Notes: generated from the sequence alone by a model not told the origin. Shown: positions 17,733 to 26,949, counted from the first letter of the stretch. The stretch: DNA of 64,000 nt from Anaerolineae bacterium (GCA_008933735.1 WBUL01000001.1:278057-342056), one strand, 5' to 3'. Numbers and translations are program-made.

Positions 17733-17992
17733 AAGGCGAAGACGGGGACCAGTACGCGGATTGTCCAGGTCACCCCCCAGAGAGTTTGGGCCGCAGGCTG
17801 AAAGCCCGAACAACGACTGCCGACCCCGCTGAATTCACCCCTGAGCTGGCTGCTGAAGGTCATAGACTGTGTAGGTGGTTCCGCGGCTTCCGGCGTTACA
17901 GGGTAAGAGGTGGTCTGGAACTGAGGTTCCCGGCAACCAGGGTGGTACCGCGAGAATTAAAGCTCTCGTCCCTGCTGGGATTGAGGGCTTTT
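17733..17992 (+). promoter_or_regulatory. T-box riboswitch, phenylalanine (UUC) specifier
   Basis: A full T-box leader before the pheST operon. The T-box core AGGGTGGTACCGCG is at 17939-17952; its UGGN bulge reads TGGT, which fits a tRNA with discriminator A such as tRNA-Phe. In stem I the sequence GAATTCACCCCTGAGC (17831-17846) has the usual GAA-NNN-A specifier setting, giving specifier TTC at 17834-17836, a Phe codon. The terminator is a hairpin at 17962-17988 (GCTCTCGTCCC against GGGATTGAGGGC, one bulge) followed by TTTT. Uncharged tRNA-Phe should stabilise the alternative antiterminator, in which CGAGA at 17951-17955 and neighbours pair with TCTCG. Confidence 0.93.
17962..17992 (+). terminator. 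T-box regulated terminator
   Basis: Eleven base pairs with a single bulged T, loop TGCT, then TTTT and an AT-rich tail. It is the conditional terminator of the T-box leader and ends 15 bases before the first gene of the operon. Confidence 0.85.
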
Positions 17993-18007
17993 AAGTTTTA
18001 AAGGGCT

Positions 18008-18721
18008 ATGGAACAAACAACTGCTGTCATCAAAGTCAATATCGAGCCGCGTGCGGTTCGTCTTGCCAGCCTGTGGGCCGGTATTATTTCGGGCGGCCTG
18101 ATGGTCGCGCTTGATCCCTGGCTACGCTTCCCAAGCTACCATGCCCGCATTAACTGGCAGGAAACACTCATTACGGCAGCATTGATGGCGGGCTATGGCT
18201 TTGTGCTGTCGCTGCTGTTCACGACCTTCTGGCGCACCAAAATGCTCTGGGTATCCGTTGTTTTAACAACGCCGCTCATCGCTGTATTTGTTGCCATATG
18301 GAATGACCTGACGACTGCCTTTGGGACACCGAGCAATATCCTGTTGTTTCTGCCTGTTACCTTAGTGATTCATGGCGTGATGGTTGCGATGGTGCAGATC
18401 TATCTGGAAATCGGGCTGCGGCTGCAATGGCGGCGGACAATGGCACTCATGGCGATCCCAGTAGTGCTGTTTTTGATGTCGTTCCTGGTGCTGGGACGGC
18501 TGCGCTGGGCAAGCCAGGATGCCAAAGATGTGATGCACGCCGTGAACAACTACGCCAGCCAGACCGTAAACGGTGAGTATTCGATTGAATATCAGGGAAT
18601 CCGCTATAACACCGGCCTTGCTTCAGTCGGGCAGGCGCGGATTTATACAGACAGCGGAACCTTCCAATGTGAAGCCAGACTTTTTCAGAATGCAATTGAT
18701 GTCGCGTGTGAGGAGGATTAA
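18008..18721 (+). CDS. Unknown membrane protein, first gene of T-box pheST operon
   Basis: A 237-residue protein not recognised from any family. It has about five hydrophobic segments (about 18-35, 50-70, 76-96, 105-130, 145-165) and a C-terminal soluble tail of about 65 residues with two Cys that would lie outside the cytoplasm if the N-terminus is inside. It starts 15 bases after the T-box terminator, so its expression must follow Phe-tRNA charging, and its last bases hold the AGGAGG ribosome site of pheS. A role tied to phenylalanine, such as uptake, can be imagined, but nothing in the sequence proves it. Confidence 0.78.
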   Translation: MEQTTAVIKVNIEPRAVRLASLWAGIISGGLMVALDPWLRFPSYHARINWQETLITAALMAGYGFVLSLLFTTFWRTKMLWVSVVLTTPLIAVFVAIWNDLTTAFGTPSNILLFLPVTLVIHGVMVAMVQIYLEIGLRLQWRRTMALMAIPVVLFLMSFLVLGRLRWASQDAKDVMHAVNNYASQTVNGEYSIEYQGIRYNTGLASVGQARIYTDSGTFQCEARLFQNAIDVACEED

Positions 18722-19756
18722 TTGACGGACAATTTAGAAATGCTGCTCAGCGAAGCCCTGACCGGGCTGGAAAATATCCAGGATTCCGGTAGCCTGCAAA
18801 AATGGGAGAGCCAATTTCTGGGCAAAAATGGCAGGCTGACTCAGATGCTCAAGGGAATAGGCAAACTCCCGCCGGAACAACGCGCCGATTTTGGTAAGCG
18901 GGCTAATGAAATCAAACAAACACTGACCGAAGCCTATGAACAGCACACCGAGATTGTGCGACAGCACGAACTGGGCAAAGCCCTGGAAGAAGGCGAACTC
19001 GACGTGACTCTACCGGGGCGACCTGTCCAGAGGGGCGGGCTGCACCCATCGACCCGTATTTTGCGCCAGATACAGGCGATCTGGGCAGAAATGGGCTTCC
19101 AGGTATACACGTCGCGGGATGTTGAAGATGACGACACCAATTTCACCCTGCTGAACATCCCGCCGCATCACCCGGCCCGGGATATGTGGGATACGTTCTA
19201 CACAACGCAGGAAGGTGTTATCTTGCGGACACATACCTCGCCGGGGCAGATACATGCCATGCGAGATTATGGGGGCAACGGCACGCAGCCTATCCGTGTG
19301 ATTCTGCCAGGGATGTGCTATCGCTATGAGCAGATGACTGCCCGCAGCGAAATTCAATTCAATCAGGTCGAAGGCCTGGCCGTAGGTCGCCATATCACTA
19401 TGACTGATCTGAAAGGCACAATCGCTGACTTCGCCCGCCGTCTTTATGGGGAAGATACCAAGGTGCGCTACCGCGCATCCCACTTCCCCTTCACTGAACC
19501 GAGTATGGAAGTCGATGTGTCGTGCACCCTGTGCGGCGGCAAGGGCTGCAATGTGTGCAAATATACCGGCTGGATTGAAATTATGGGCTGCGGCATGGTG
19601 CATCCGGTAGTGCTGCAAAATGGCGGCTACGACCCCACCGAATGGAGTGGATTTGCATTTGGCATGGGCCCGGAACGCATTGCGATGCGAAAGCATGACA
19701 TCAAAGACATTCGGTATTTCTGGAGCGGCGATTTACGTTTCCTGGAGCAGTTCTAG
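18722..19756 (+). CDS. pheS: Phenylalanyl-tRNA synthetase alpha subunit
   Basis: A 344-residue PheS. Near the N-terminus is the coiled-coil tRNA-binding arm (about 1-85), then the class II catalytic core: motif 2 region MCYRYEQMTARSEIQFNQVEG, motif 3 near FGMGPERIAMRKHDI. A Cys-rich insertion CTLCGGKGCNVCKYTG (about 260-275) is seen in many bacterial PheS and may bind zinc. The TTG start is supported by AGGAGG five bases upstream. It forms the alpha2beta2 enzyme with PheT and is under T-box control. Confidence 0.96.
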   Translation: MTDNLEMLLSEALTGLENIQDSGSLQKWESQFLGKNGRLTQMLKGIGKLPPEQRADFGKRANEIKQTLTEAYEQHTEIVRQHELGKALEEGELDVTLPGRPVQRGGLHPSTRILRQIQAIWAEMGFQVYTSRDVEDDDTNFTLLNIPPHHPARDMWDTFYTTQEGVILRTHTSPGQIHAMRDYGGNGTQPIRVILPGMCYRYEQMTARSEIQFNQVEGLAVGRHITMTDLKGTIADFARRLYGEDTKVRYRASHFPFTEPSMEVDVSCTLCGGKGCNVCKYTGWIEIMGCGMVHPVVLQNGGYDPTEWSGFAFGMGPERIAMRKHDIKDIRYFWSGDLRFLEQF

Positions 19757-19795
19757 TAGGCTGGTTCTCTGACCGGGCAAGGAGTAACAAATTCT

Positions 19796-22465
19796 ATGCG
19801 TGTACCATTATCCTGGCTGCAAGATTACGTAGACCTTCCAGAAGGGGTATCTGCGGAAATGCTGGCTGAGCGGCTCACTGAAGCCGGTTTAGAAGTCGGC
19901 AGTATTGAATATATCGGCGTGCCACAGGGGACGCCGCCTGCCAATATGGTGATGCCGCCGTCCGATCATCTGGTGTGGGATCGGGACAAAATCGTGCTGG
20001 GGTACATTCACGAAGTTAAACCCCACCCCGATGCTGACCGTCTCGTCCTGGCGATGGTCGATCACGGAACTGGCGAGATTGAACAGATAGTAACTGGAGC
20101 ACCCAATCTGTTCCCGTATAAAGGCCGGGGCGTGCTGAATCCACCCATTCCCTGTCCAATTGCCCGCGAAGGCGCGGAAGTATACGACGGCCACGCCGAT
20201 GAACCGGGCAAACGCATGATTCTGAAAGAGCGCAAGATTCGCGGCATTCCCAACCGCCATATGGTGTGTTCGGAATTGGAACTCGGTATCTCCGATGAAC
20301 ACGAAGGGGTACTGCTGCTGGAGTATGAGGATTATCAAGATATTCCCAGCGGAACCCCGCTTCAGGATGTGCTGGGCGATGTCATCCTGGATGTGGAACT
20401 CACGCCCAATCTGGCACGGTGTTTCAGCATCCTCGGTGTGGCACGCGAGGTCGCTGCCCTGTATAACCAGCCGCTGCGCGAACCGGATTACACCCTACCC
20501 AACATGGACAGCGATGAGGTTAAACAATACATCAGTATTGATATTCGTGAACCGGAACTCAATCCGCGTTTTACGGCAGCGATGGTTAAAAACATCGAAA
20601 TTAAGGCGTCGCCCGTCTGGATGCAGCGCCGTTTGAAGGCCATCGGGCAGCGTCCCATCAATAACATCGTGGACGTAAGCAACTACGTCATGTTCGAGAT
20701 TGGGCAGCCAACCCACGCTTTCGATTATGACATTCTGGCGGAGCGGGCAGGAGACAAAAAACCGGTAATCATTACTCGCCTGCCTGAAAAAGGTGAACGA
20801 CTGACCACGCTGGATGGACAGGAACACATTTTGATGCCGCACAACCTGCTGGTAGCGGATGAGGCCGGGGCGCTCTCATTCGCAGGCATCATGGGTGGCC
20901 TCGAATCCGAGGTGCAAGATCCGGCAGATACGGTATTAGATGCCGTTGGTGTGGAAATCAACGATGACGATGAAAAACCTGTCCATGGAAAGGCTTCAGC
21001 GAGACCACGCGGCACAGAAACCGTGCTGCTTGAAGCTGCTACCTGGAATTTCATTGGAGTACGCAAAACCCTTTCCAGCACCAAGATACACAGCGAGGCG
21101 GCGGCACGCTTCAGCCGAGGTGTACATCCTGCGATGGCGCTGCGCGGCCTGGTTCGTGGTCTTAAACTCATGGCGGAAGTCAGCGGAGGCACAATCGTTC
21201 CCGGTATCATTGACGAATACCCGCGTCCTGCGGAAAAAGTCGTGGTCGAACTGCCCGTGAGCGAAGTCAAGCGCATTCTTGGTTTCGAGATTCCACAGGC
21301 AGACATCGTCAGAATTTTGCGCGGCTTGCAGTTCGAGGTCGTGGAAAACAGCACGGTGTTGACCGTTACCATGCCGGATCATCGTCTGGACATTGGTGAG
21401 GGCGTTATCGGGCAGGCTGATCTGATTGAGGACATCGCCCGCATCTATGGATACAACAACATTCCGAATACTCAGATTAGCGATGCCCTGCCCAAGCAGC
21501 GCCGCAATCTGAAGCTAGAACTTGAGGAACGCACCCGGGATATTCTGGTAGAAGCCGGGCTGCGCGAAGTAATCAGCTACCGCCTGACCACTCCGGAGCG
21601 TGAGGCTCTGCTGACACCCCAGGGCCAAAAATCCTCCTGGGGGGGTGACGGCTATATCACGCTGGCGAATCCGATTGCCAGTGACAAGGTTGTCATGCGC
21701 CATACCCTGATGGCAGGGTTGCTGGAAGCAGCAGAAAAGAACAGCTATCACCACAAGCGGCAGGCCATTTTTGAGCTTGGGCAGGTGTATTACCCCAACA
21801 AGAAGAACATGCTCCCGGACGAAATCACTCGTCTTGGCATTTTAATGACGGGAGAGCGCACGCTGGAAAACTGGCAGAGCAGCAGCACGGGCAAATATGA
21901 CTTTTACGACCTGAAAGGCGTCATTGAAACGCTCACTGACGGGCTGCATGTGCCGGATGTAAGCTATGCCCCCACCAGTCACAATTCTTTTTACCCTGGA
22001 CGGACAGCCTCCCTGCTCGTGACTGGACATGAGGTAGGGGTATTTGGTGAAGTCCATCCCGTAGTGCGAGAGGCCTACGGATTGGGTATGGATTTGAGCG
22101 TGCCTGTTTTAGCGGCGGAAATTGACCTGGGTGCTCTGCTGAGTCATGCCCAGGATTCGCACAAAGTCCGTGCGATTCCAACTCAGCCTGCCGTTTACCA
22201 GGACATTTCATTCATGGTGGATAGAACAACCAGTGCGGCTGCGATTGAAGATGTGATTCGCAAGGCAGGGGGTGATCTACTGGTCGATGTGCGGCTGTTC
22301 GATATCTACACCGGAGAGCAGATTCCGGCAGATAAAAAATCAATGGCCTACGCGCTGACCTATCAACATCCCGAAGAAACCCTGACTGATAAACAGGTCG
22401 CTAAGCTGCACGAGAAGATCGTGAAAGCGGTTGAACATCAACTTGGCGCAAAACTTCGCGCTTAA
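19796..22465 (+). CDS. pheT: Phenylalanyl-tRNA synthetase beta subunit
   Basis: An 889-residue PheT, longer than the usual 790-810, partly through extra sequence in the N-terminal tRNA-binding (EMAP-like) region and a charged insert around residue 385 (EINDDDEKPVHGK). The order is N-terminal PLSWLQDYVDLP, OB-fold, B3/B4 editing domain, B5 domain, inactive class II-like core and the C-terminal anticodon-binding FDX-ACB domain (RAIPTQPAVYQDISFMVD to the end). Together with PheS it charges tRNA-Phe. Confidence 0.96.
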   Translation: MRVPLSWLQDYVDLPEGVSAEMLAERLTEAGLEVGSIEYIGVPQGTPPANMVMPPSDHLVWDRDKIVLGYIHEVKPHPDADRLVLAMVDHGTGEIEQIVTGAPNLFPYKGRGVLNPPIPCPIAREGAEVYDGHADEPGKRMILKERKIRGIPNRHMVCSELELGISDEHEGVLLLEYEDYQDIPSGTPLQDVLGDVILDVELTPNLARCFSILGVAREVAALYNQPLREPDYTLPNMDSDEVKQYISIDIREPELNPRFTAAMVKNIEIKASPVWMQRRLKAIGQRPINNIVDVSNYVMFEIGQPTHAFDYDILAERAGDKKPVIITRLPEKGERLTTLDGQEHILMPHNLLVADEAGALSFAGIMGGLESEVQDPADTVLDAVGVEINDDDEKPVHGKASARPRGTETVLLEAATWNFIGVRKTLSSTKIHSEAAARFSRGVHPAMALRGLVRGLKLMAEVSGGTIVPGIIDEYPRPAEKVVVELPVSEVKRILGFEIPQADIVRILRGLQFEVVENSTVLTVTMPDHRLDIGEGVIGQADLIEDIARIYGYNNIPNTQISDALPKQRRNLKLELEERTRDILVEAGLREVISYRLTTPEREALLTPQGQKSSWGGDGYITLANPIASDKVVMRHTLMAGLLEAAEKNSYHHKRQAIFELGQVYYPNKKNMLPDEITRLGILMTGERTLENWQSSSTGKYDFYDLKGVIETLTDGLHVPDVSYAPTSHNSFYPGRTASLLVTGHEVGVFGEVHPVVREAYGLGMDLSVPVLAAEIDLGALLSHAQDSHKVRAIPTQPAVYQDISFMVDRTTSAAAIEDVIRKAGGDLLVDVRLFDIYTGEQIPADKKSMAYALTYQHPEETLTDKQVAKLHEKIVKAVEHQLGAKLRA

Positions 22466-22542
22466 GCGGATTCCTCCGGGGCAAGAAGGTCGTGTCAAGA
22501 CTATTTGGCATCCCATAAGCTGTTAGAGTGGAGTTAATGCGT

Positions 22543-22571
22543 GTGGGACAGGGACAAGTTCCCTGTCTCAC
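22543..22571. terminator. Hairpin between convergent pheT and LysE genes
   Basis: GTGGGACAGGGA (22543-22554) pairs with TCCCTGTCTCAC (22560-22571) over 12 bp with one G-T pair and a 5-base loop. There is no clear T run on either side, so it may work as a bidirectional block or be a dispersed repeat. Confidence 0.5.
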
Positions 22572-22583
22572 GACAATCAAGCG

Positions 22584-23213
22584 TTATTTCTTATTGTTAC
22601 CCGCCAGTGCGGTAGTCAAGCCAAGACCAATATAGACCCAACCCGCAAAATAACGCTGCAACCGCAGAAATTGCAGGTTACCGCGCAGCCAGCGCCCCAA
22701 TGTTCCTGCGGAGAGCGCATACAAGCCATCCGTACAGACCGCCAGCAGGACAAAAATAATCCCCAGCATCAGAACTTGCAGAGTCACAGATCCAGTGGAA
22801 CTATCGACAAACTGCGGCAGAAAAGCAAAGAAAAACAAAGCTGTTTTGGGATTCAGAAAATTGACCACCACCCCCTGGGAAAAAGCGCGGCTCAAGCGGT
22901 TTTCCTGTGCTGCTGTGACCGCAGGTACTTCTTCTTTAGACAGCAACCGCTGCACACCCAGATAAATCAGATAAGCCGCCCCAAGATATTTTACAAGATT
23001 AAAAGCGAGCGCAGAGGACAAGAGTAACGCAGACAGTCCCATCGCAGCAGCAAACACATGAAATAGGGTCCCCAGGGCCAGCCCAAGTACCGAGACCAGA
23101 CCCGCCTTGCGCCCCTGATCAATACTTCGGGCGATCACATATAAAACGGCTGGTCCCGGAGTCAGGAGCAGGACTAGCGTCGCGGTCAGAAAAAGGGAAA
23201 AATTGGATGGCAT
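22584..23213 (-). CDS. LysE/RhtB-family exporter
   Basis: A 209-residue membrane protein with six hydrophobic segments. The family signature LTPGPAVLYVIARSIDQGRK is near residue 17 and GVVVNFLNPKTALFF near 110. LysE/RhtB proteins export amino acids or similar small metabolites. The ATG at 23213 is preferred because GGAG lies six bases upstream; an in-frame start seven codons earlier also exists. Transported compound unknown. Confidence 0.9.
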   Translation of the reverse strand: MPSNFSLFLTATLVLLLTPGPAVLYVIARSIDQGRKAGLVSVLGLALGTLFHVFAAAMGLSALLLSSALAFNLVKYLGAAYLIYLGVQRLLSKEEVPAVTAAQENRLSRAFSQGVVVNFLNPKTALFFFAFLPQFVDSSTGSVTLQVLMLGIIFVLLAVCTDGLYALSAGTLGRWLRGNLQFLRLQRYFAGWVYIGLGLTTALAGNNKK

Positions 23214-23338
23214 GTTCAGCTCCACAACGATCAATAAGACAAAGATAGCCCTCAGACCGCTGACCAGTCAAGAAAGCCATTCGCTTTAGCATGTCTGAGG
23301 GTTTATGCTAAAATAATAACGAATTCCCGGTGAACCCT

Positions 23339-24367
23339 ATGGATGATGTTGCCTCCCTAGAAATTCTGACCAATATCGACCTGTTGCGGAATCCCCGCGC
23401 CCCAATAGAAGCCCGACGGCAAGCCGCAGAGTACCTTGCCGAGCACCCCAATATGGTCGTGCTGCCCGTCATTGTGAAGGCGCTGAACGATCCCGATTAT
23501 AATATTCGCAAAAGCGCGCTGGCGGTCTGCGCCCACTTCCAAAGTCCGATGACCGTTGAGGCACTCATTCGTGTCCTGCGCGAGCGCACGTTTTCCGAAA
23601 GAGAAGAGGCCATTCGGATTCTCGGCAAAATTAAGGATATTCGTGCTGTGCTGCCTGTCTCGGATGCACTGCTCTATTCCGATTGGATGTCAATACGCAG
23701 CGCGGCGGCAACTGCTCTGGGTGAAATGGGCTATGAGGAAGCCCTGCCTGCTTTGCTGGAGGGGCTCGGCGATTTTGAAGCTCCTGTACGGGCAAATGTC
23801 GCGGAGGCATTGGGAGAAATTGGCAGCGAAAAAGCTGTCCCAACCCTGATTCAATCGATGCGCCACGAAAAAGGCTGGAATATTCGGCATATGGCGAACG
23901 CGCTGGCGCGGATCGGGGAATCGTCTATGAAGCCGCTCATTGGCCTGCTGGCAGCCCAGGACGAAGATCCGGCCTTGCGAGAAGTGGTTGCGGAAACACT
24001 CGCCGAAATCATCGAAAAACACCCCACTCCGGCCAAAATTCAGGCGTCGATTAAACTGACTGTCGATCTCCTGGTAGCGGAATTGCCCAAACGACCCAAA
24101 AGCATTCGCAGCCATATCGCCCGTGCTGTCCTGACTCGTATCAGCGGTGTCGTGGCTGACCAGTTAATTGAAGCCTTTGCCAATTCTGATCCCGATATTC
24201 GTGACCAGGTGGCCTATATTCTGGGGGACAGTAAAGACCCGAATCTTAACGACCGACTCGTCCGGGCACTCAATGTAGCGAACGAGCGTGTGGCCTCTGG
24301 CGCAGCACGAGTGTTATACTTCCGGGGATTAAATCCGCGTGATTACGGATATACGGGCTCGCTCTAG
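23339..24367 (+). CDS. HEAT-repeat protein (PBS lyase-like)
   Basis: About 342 residues made almost entirely of HEAT repeats of some 31 residues, for example IRSAAATALGEMGYEEALPA and VRANVAEALGEIGSEKAVPT. Such solenoids serve as protein-binding scaffolds. The ATG at 23339 or a GTG at 23330 may be the start; neither has a good ribosome site. An extended -10 box TGCTAAAAT lies at 23306-23314. The gene overlaps the convergent next gene by four bases. No specific function can be assigned. Confidence 0.82.
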   Translation: MDDVASLEILTNIDLLRNPRAPIEARRQAAEYLAEHPNMVVLPVIVKALNDPDYNIRKSALAVCAHFQSPMTVEALIRVLRERTFSEREEAIRILGKIKDIRAVLPVSDALLYSDWMSIRSAAATALGEMGYEEALPALLEGLGDFEAPVRANVAEALGEIGSEKAVPTLIQSMRHEKGWNIRHMANALARIGESSMKPLIGLLAAQDEDPALREVVAETLAEIIEKHPTPAKIQASIKLTVDLLVAELPKRPKSIRSHIARAVLTRISGVVADQLIEAFANSDPDIRDQVAYILGDSKDPNLNDRLVRALNVANERVASGAARVLYFRGLNPRDYGYTGSL

Positions 24368-24771
24368 TCGCTTAGATAAGCCAATTCCTGGTCAGGCGAT
24401 TCGCCCTTTTCGTCCACTACATCGGGATAATCTGTGCCGGATTCCTCGTCTTCAATGGACATGACCTTAATTATAAATCGGTTGCGCTCCCCCTCACCAA
24501 ATATGTAAATAAAAACCTGGTCTTCTTCAAGGTTTAAATCCTCAAGCAATATTCCGCCGGGATCATGATCAGGGGGGGCAATGAACGCCCCTTTGTCCGC
24601 CAAGTCATCGCTCAGGCAGAAACAATAGGTATCATCGTGAGACCATTCATAGGCATCCAGAATGGCGCGGTGTAAATCAGCCAGGGTATGGTCACCCAGG
24701 ATTGCGATTTCGCGCCAGACGCCTTTTGCCCACGACAGGCGAACCCGCAGAATATAGGCGTTGTTCGACAT
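24364..24771 (-). CDS. pRiA4b ORF-3-like protein
   Basis: A 135-residue acidic protein resembling the plasmid pRiA4b ORF-3 family (also named IS1096 passenger TnpR-like): RVRLSWAKGVWREIAILGDHTLADLHRAILDAYEW is split over the typical first strand and helix, followed by a strongly acidic C-terminus. The family is common, small and of unknown function. Despite its name there is no transposase or inverted repeat here. Confidence 0.7.
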   Translation of the reverse strand: MSNNAYILRVRLSWAKGVWREIAILGDHTLADLHRAILDAYEWSHDDTYCFCLSDDLADKGAFIAPPDHDPGGILLEDLNLEEDQVFIYIFGEGERNRFIIKVMSIEDEESGTDYPDVVDEKGESPDQELAYLSD

Positions 24772-24840
24772 GACTTCACCTCAAATCGCTATTCTAATTA
24801 TAAGTTAAACGAAAATCAGTCAACTCAGACAAATCAGCCA

Positions 24841-25449
24841 TTAACGCGAAATTGCCGCCACCAGCTCACGGAAAGCTGTCTTGTAATCACCAGTGAAGTC
24901 AAAACGGGGACGATTGCGAACAGCATCCGGAGGGTCAACCGCCTCTGCCATTGCCACAATAATTGGCTTACGCTCATCAAGGTAATGTCGGATCGCGTTC
25001 TGAATACTGGTGGTCTGGGAAGTCCATTGGGACAGCACCACCACCAGATGTGTACATTGTTCCATTGCAGGATGTATCCCTCCTGCCCATTTTGTATTGT
25101 CAGCAGTTTCACCGTTGTCCACCCAGACCGGGACCCCAATCTGCTTGAGTTCCTGCCCCAGCTTATCGGCAAAATCCGCCTGGGTTACATCTGCCGCAAT
25201 ATACGCAGCTTTGACCTTCTTGCCTTTGGCACTCCCTGGAACGACCTCCACCGGCTGCGGCGCTTTTAAATTATGATGCAGCGCTGTCCGTCCCATACGG
25301 AACATATTTGAGCCACAAACCGGACACGTCCCCTGGGTGCCGGGGCGTCCCTGGCTCGTCCAGACGGCTTCCGGGTTTTGCATCATGCGTTTGTCCTTAC
25401 AGGATACACAATAGGCTTCAATGAGTTCATTTCCGTTTTTCTCGGTCAT
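24841..25449 (-). CDS. Zinc ribbon (DUF5679-like) - TIR domain protein
   Basis: A 202-residue two-domain protein. The first 50 residues form a DUF5679-like zinc ribbon (CVSC near 14-17 and CPVCGSNMFRMG near 42-53). From about residue 80 there is a TIR-type fold: KAAYIAADVTQADFADKLG, then VPVWVDNGE, HLVVVLSQWTSQTTS and RKPIIVAM, ending in a DFTGDYKTAFREL segment typical of bacterial TIR_2 proteins. The Glu that catalyses NAD cleavage in active TIRs (in W-V-x-x-E) is not present: SIQNAIRHY carries Asn-Ala there. It is probably a binding module rather than an NADase. It is divergent from a winged-helix AAA ATPase gene. Confidence 0.75.
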   Translation of the reverse strand: MTEKNGNELIEAYCVSCKDKRMMQNPEAVWTSQGRPGTQGTCPVCGSNMFRMGRTALHHNLKAPQPVEVVPGSAKGKKVKAAYIAADVTQADFADKLGQELKQIGVPVWVDNGETADNTKWAGGIHPAMEQCTHLVVVLSQWTSQTTSIQNAIRHYLDERKPIIVAMAEAVDPPDAVRNRPRFDFTGDYKTAFRELVAAISR

Positions 25450-25467
25450 GTCACCTTCCAGGTCGAA

Positions 25468-25495
25468 TTGACTTACGTTTCAGCACAAGTATACT
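25468..25495 (+). promoter_or_regulatory. Promoter of AAA ATPase gene
   Basis: TTGACT at 25468-25473, 16 bases, TATACT at 25490-25495, 39 bases before the start codon. Confidence 0.6.
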
Positions 25496-25533
25496 AGGTT
25501 ATGGCGCAATTGGGCGTAGTTGAGGAATAGTAC

Positions 25534-26892
25534 ATGACAGACCAACCGGATCAAGTGGTAGCCGCCATCAGCCAGCAGCAAGCAGATTTTGTGGCGCGTC
25601 TTAAAGAAGTCATTGCTGTAGCCAATACCCCAGACGAACTGGGGATTCCTGCGGGCATTGTTTCGGATATTATCTTCAAAATCCTGTTTAATGAGGGTGA
25701 AGCAACTCTTAAACGCCTGTCGGATGTCATTAAAGTACACGGGCGCGTGATTGATGTGCTGGTCGAACAGATGCAGTATGAACATCTGGTTGAGGTTGCG
25801 AAAGCAGGCAGTGCGAACCGCGCCACTTATGCCTTTTCTCTAACGGAAGAAGGTATGAAACGCGCCCGCGATGCGATGGAACGCAATTTGTATATTGGCC
25901 CGGCCCCAGTTGCGAGCGACAAATACAATGAAGCGGTACTTCTCCAGTCTCAGAACAAGATCCATGTCACACCGCCGGAAGTGAAAGCCGCGCTATCTCA
26001 CCTGATTCTGCCAGATAATTTCCACCGCAGCATTGGCCCTGCCATTAATGGTGGAACCTCGCTGTTCCTGTATGGCCCCCCTGGGAACGGGAAAACCACC
26101 GTTGCCGAAGCGATTGCAAAAATCATTACCGGAACAACTCCTGTTTTTATGCCCTATGCCGTGACAGTCGCGGGGTATATTGTGACCATTTTTGATCCCT
26201 TGATTCACAAACATGCTGATGTTGATCCCAACAGCGTGCAGAGTACCTTCGGGCGAGTAGATCCACGCTGGGCGATTGTTGACCGCCCTACCGTCATGGT
26301 CGGGGGCGAACTCACGATGGACGCGCTGGAACTGCGCTTTGAAGAACTCGCCAAATATTACGAAGCACCGCTTCAGATGAAAGCCAATATGGGCATGTTC
26401 CTGATTGACGATTTCGGGCGGCAGCAAATCAGCCCTGCCCAGTTGCTCAACCGCTGGATTGTGCCGCTGGAATCTCACATTGACTTCCTGCGGCTTCGTA
26501 CCGGACAGGCGATGCAGATTCCGTTCAAGCAGTTGATCGTGTTCAGTACAAACCTCGACCCTGATGATCTGGTGGATGCAGCGTTTATGCGTCGTATTCA
26601 GATGAAAGTCGGCGTTCGCAGCCCCAGCGAAAGCATGTTTCGCAAAATCTTTCTGGCAATGGCACAAAGTATGGGTATTCCGCCGGATAGAGAGACATAC
26701 GCTTACCTGCTCAAAAAATGGTACGAAGAGCCGGATCGTCCAATGCAGGCGGTTCACCCCCGCGACCTGCTGCGAATCGTGAAGGCACTTTGCGAATATG
26801 ATAACACACCTGTCCGCATGACCCCCGAATTGATGCGTGAAGCCTGCGTAAACTACTTCGTCTCCCAGGAAGGCGAAGCCATGCGGAGATAA
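25534..26892 (+). CDS. Winged-helix - AAA ATPase fusion protein
   Basis: A 452-residue cytoplasmic ATPase. Residues about 35-115 look like a winged-helix domain (LFNEGEATLKRLSDVI, then YAFSLTEEGMKRARDAM). The AAA core has Walker A LYGPPGNGKTTVAEAIAK near residue 175, Walker B MFLIDDFGRQQ near 290, sensor LIVFSTNLDPDDLVDAAF and arginine finger FMRRIQMKV. A helical lid follows with HPRDLLRIVKAL. The family is widespread in Chloroflexota and cyanobacteria, but no function is established that I can recall. It is followed by a strong terminator, so it is a single-gene transcript. Confidence 0.85.
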   Translation: MTDQPDQVVAAISQQQADFVARLKEVIAVANTPDELGIPAGIVSDIIFKILFNEGEATLKRLSDVIKVHGRVIDVLVEQMQYEHLVEVAKAGSANRATYAFSLTEEGMKRARDAMERNLYIGPAPVASDKYNEAVLLQSQNKIHVTPPEVKAALSHLILPDNFHRSIGPAINGGTSLFLYGPPGNGKTTVAEAIAKIITGTTPVFMPYAVTVAGYIVTIFDPLIHKHADVDPNSVQSTFGRVDPRWAIVDRPTVMVGGELTMDALELRFEELAKYYEAPLQMKANMGMFLIDDFGRQQISPAQLLNRWIVPLESHIDFLRLRTGQAMQIPFKQLIVFSTNLDPDDLVDAAFMRRIQMKVGVRSPSESMFRKIFLAMAQSMGIPPDRETYAYLLKKWYEEPDRPMQAVHPRDLLRIVKALCEYDNTPVRMTPELMREACVNYFVSQEGEAMRR

Positions 26893-26909
26893 TTAAAAGC
26901 TGTAAAAAA

Positions 26910-26949
26910 TTCCGGGAATAAACGCCGTTCCCGGAACTTGTATTTTTTT
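26910..26949 (+). terminator. Strong intrinsic terminator
   Basis: TTCCGGGAA (26910-26918) and TTCCCGGAA (26928-26936) form a perfect 9-bp stem, followed after a few bases by seven T residues. Confidence 0.85.

Noticed and set aside
17611..18001. Two short plus-strand frames upstream of 18008
   Set aside because: They lie across the promoter and the T-box RNA, whose structure explains the conservation of the region.
19010..19696. 228-codon minus-strand frame
   Set aside because: Shadow of pheS; no start signal and no family resemblance.
24364..24771. Mobile element suggested by the IS1096/pRiA4b name of the family
   Set aside because: No transposase, terminal repeats or target duplication; the family is common in ordinary chromosomes.
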